From: Bryobacteraceae bacterium
GTDB lineage: Bacteria > Acidobacteriota > Terriglobia > Bryobacterales > Bryobacteraceae
NCBI GenBank assembly: GCA_025350445.1
Contig: JANXXV010000691.1
Coordinates: forward strand, 1-9,002
Direction: 5' to 3'
DNA: 9,002 nucleotides
Shown: positions 7,492 through 9,002 of the stretch, one piece after another
Position numbering within the stretch: the first letter of the stretch is position 1
Layout: each line of letters opens with the position of its first letter
Program-made: the position numbers and the translations under genes
The notes under the pieces: generated by a model
The model's database searches: none
What the model was told of the DNA's origin: nothing
What the model saw: only the letters and a program-made list of their open reading frames with translations

Positions 7492-7656
7492 CCTAAAAAC
7501 AGCAGTTGGTTGCGCCTAAATCCCAAAATACCCATTGTCCTCAACTATTCCGAAGCACAGGGCCTTTTCACTCAAGAGGTGAACTGCGCAGCAGTTGAAA
7601 GTATCTGATTCGACAGGCTCAATCCACGCTCGAACAGTCCAACTGCTGTTTTTAGG
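7492..7656. repeat. 165-bp element bounded by perfect 18-bp inverted repeats (MITE-like candidate)
   Basis: CCTAAAAACAGCAGTTGG at 7492-7509 and CCAACTGCTGTTTTTAGG at 7639-7656 are exact reverse complements, separated by 129 bp. Inside, the end motif recurs in part: CCTAAA at 7515-7520 and CAGCAGTTG at 7589-7597. The latter forms a small hairpin with AACTGC at 7582-7587, next to another (TTCAC 7567-7571 with GTGAA 7579-7583). No open frame of note lies inside. TCAT abuts the left end and TTCAT follows the right end, so a target duplication is possible but offset by one base. It lies between convergent genes, where a non-autonomous transposable element, a REP-like unit or a structured terminator region would all be tolerated. 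An 18-bp perfect match at this distance is very unlikely by chance. Confidence 0.7.
7633..7653 (+). terminator. Possible weak terminator after the efflux operon
   Basis: AACAG (7633-7637) and CTGTT (7646-7650) can pair over an 8-nt loop, which itself allows a competing CAGT/ACTG pairing. A run of five T (7649-7653) overlaps and follows the stem. The stem is short and AT-rich, so the call is weak. Because the sequence is part of the inverted repeat, a T run also occurs in the other orientation at 7495-7499 for transcripts coming from gyrB. Confidence 0.25.
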
Positions 7657-7706
7657 TTCATGCTACCCGTACTTCCGGAACTGCCGGGGCAATAGCCTCC
7701 CGCACC

Positions 7707-9002
<1,296 letters not shown>

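Noticed and set aside
7673..7687. TTCCGGAA palindrome and CCGG/CCGG mini-hairpin just beyond the gyrB stop
   Set aside because: The stem is only 4 bp and no T run follows on the minus strand, so it does not qualify as a terminator.

Overview
The window carries one strongly coupled plus-strand gene cluster (about 42-7481) for a copper/silver-type RND efflux pump with unusual companion genes. It is followed by a short convergent intergenic region and then the 3' part of gyrB on the minus strand. No database search was possible. The moderate-to-high GC content, GTG starts, a GyrB with the long insert between the TOPRIM domain and the C-terminal tail, a CusB with an N-terminal heavy-metal-binding module, and a small secreted protein of a type I associate with Acidobacteria together suggest a soil acidobacterium (Solibacter/Bryobacter-like). 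The phylum is an inference; the chromosomal setting is well supported by gyrB.

Layout. 42-416: small Cys-rich exported protein. 492-1745: outer-membrane factor (CusC/TolC type). 1757-3208: periplasmic adaptor (CusB type) with two tandem copies of a metal-binding module, the second of which has lost its ligands. 3189-6452: inner-membrane RND pump (CusA type) with all three methionines of the Cu(I)/Ag(I) site. 6413-7162: exported protein of unknown function built from two similar halves. 7155-7481: small secreted protein with a Cys/Met/His-rich segment. From cusB onward each gene overlaps the next (20, 40 and 8 nt), and cusB begins 11 nt after the cusC stop, so these five genes very probably form one operon with translational coupling; the Cys-rich gene lies 75 nt upstream of cusC and probably belongs to it.

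7482-7706 lies between convergent genes. It holds a 165-bp structure bounded by a perfect 18-bp inverted repeat, which looks like a small non-autonomous mobile element (MITE-like) or a structured RNA/terminator region. 7707-9002 is the C-terminal 431 residues of GyrB, running off the right edge.

How the genes may work together. CusA would take Cu(I)/Ag(I) from the periplasm or inner membrane and drive it out with the proton gradient through a CusB ring and the CusC channel. The Cys-rich protein, the live metal-binding module on CusB and the Cys/Met/His-rich protein at the end are candidates for capturing or delivering metal in the periplasm. The duplicated-domain protein is the least explained member. 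No regulator of the CusR, CueR or CsoR type lies in the window, so control must come from outside it.
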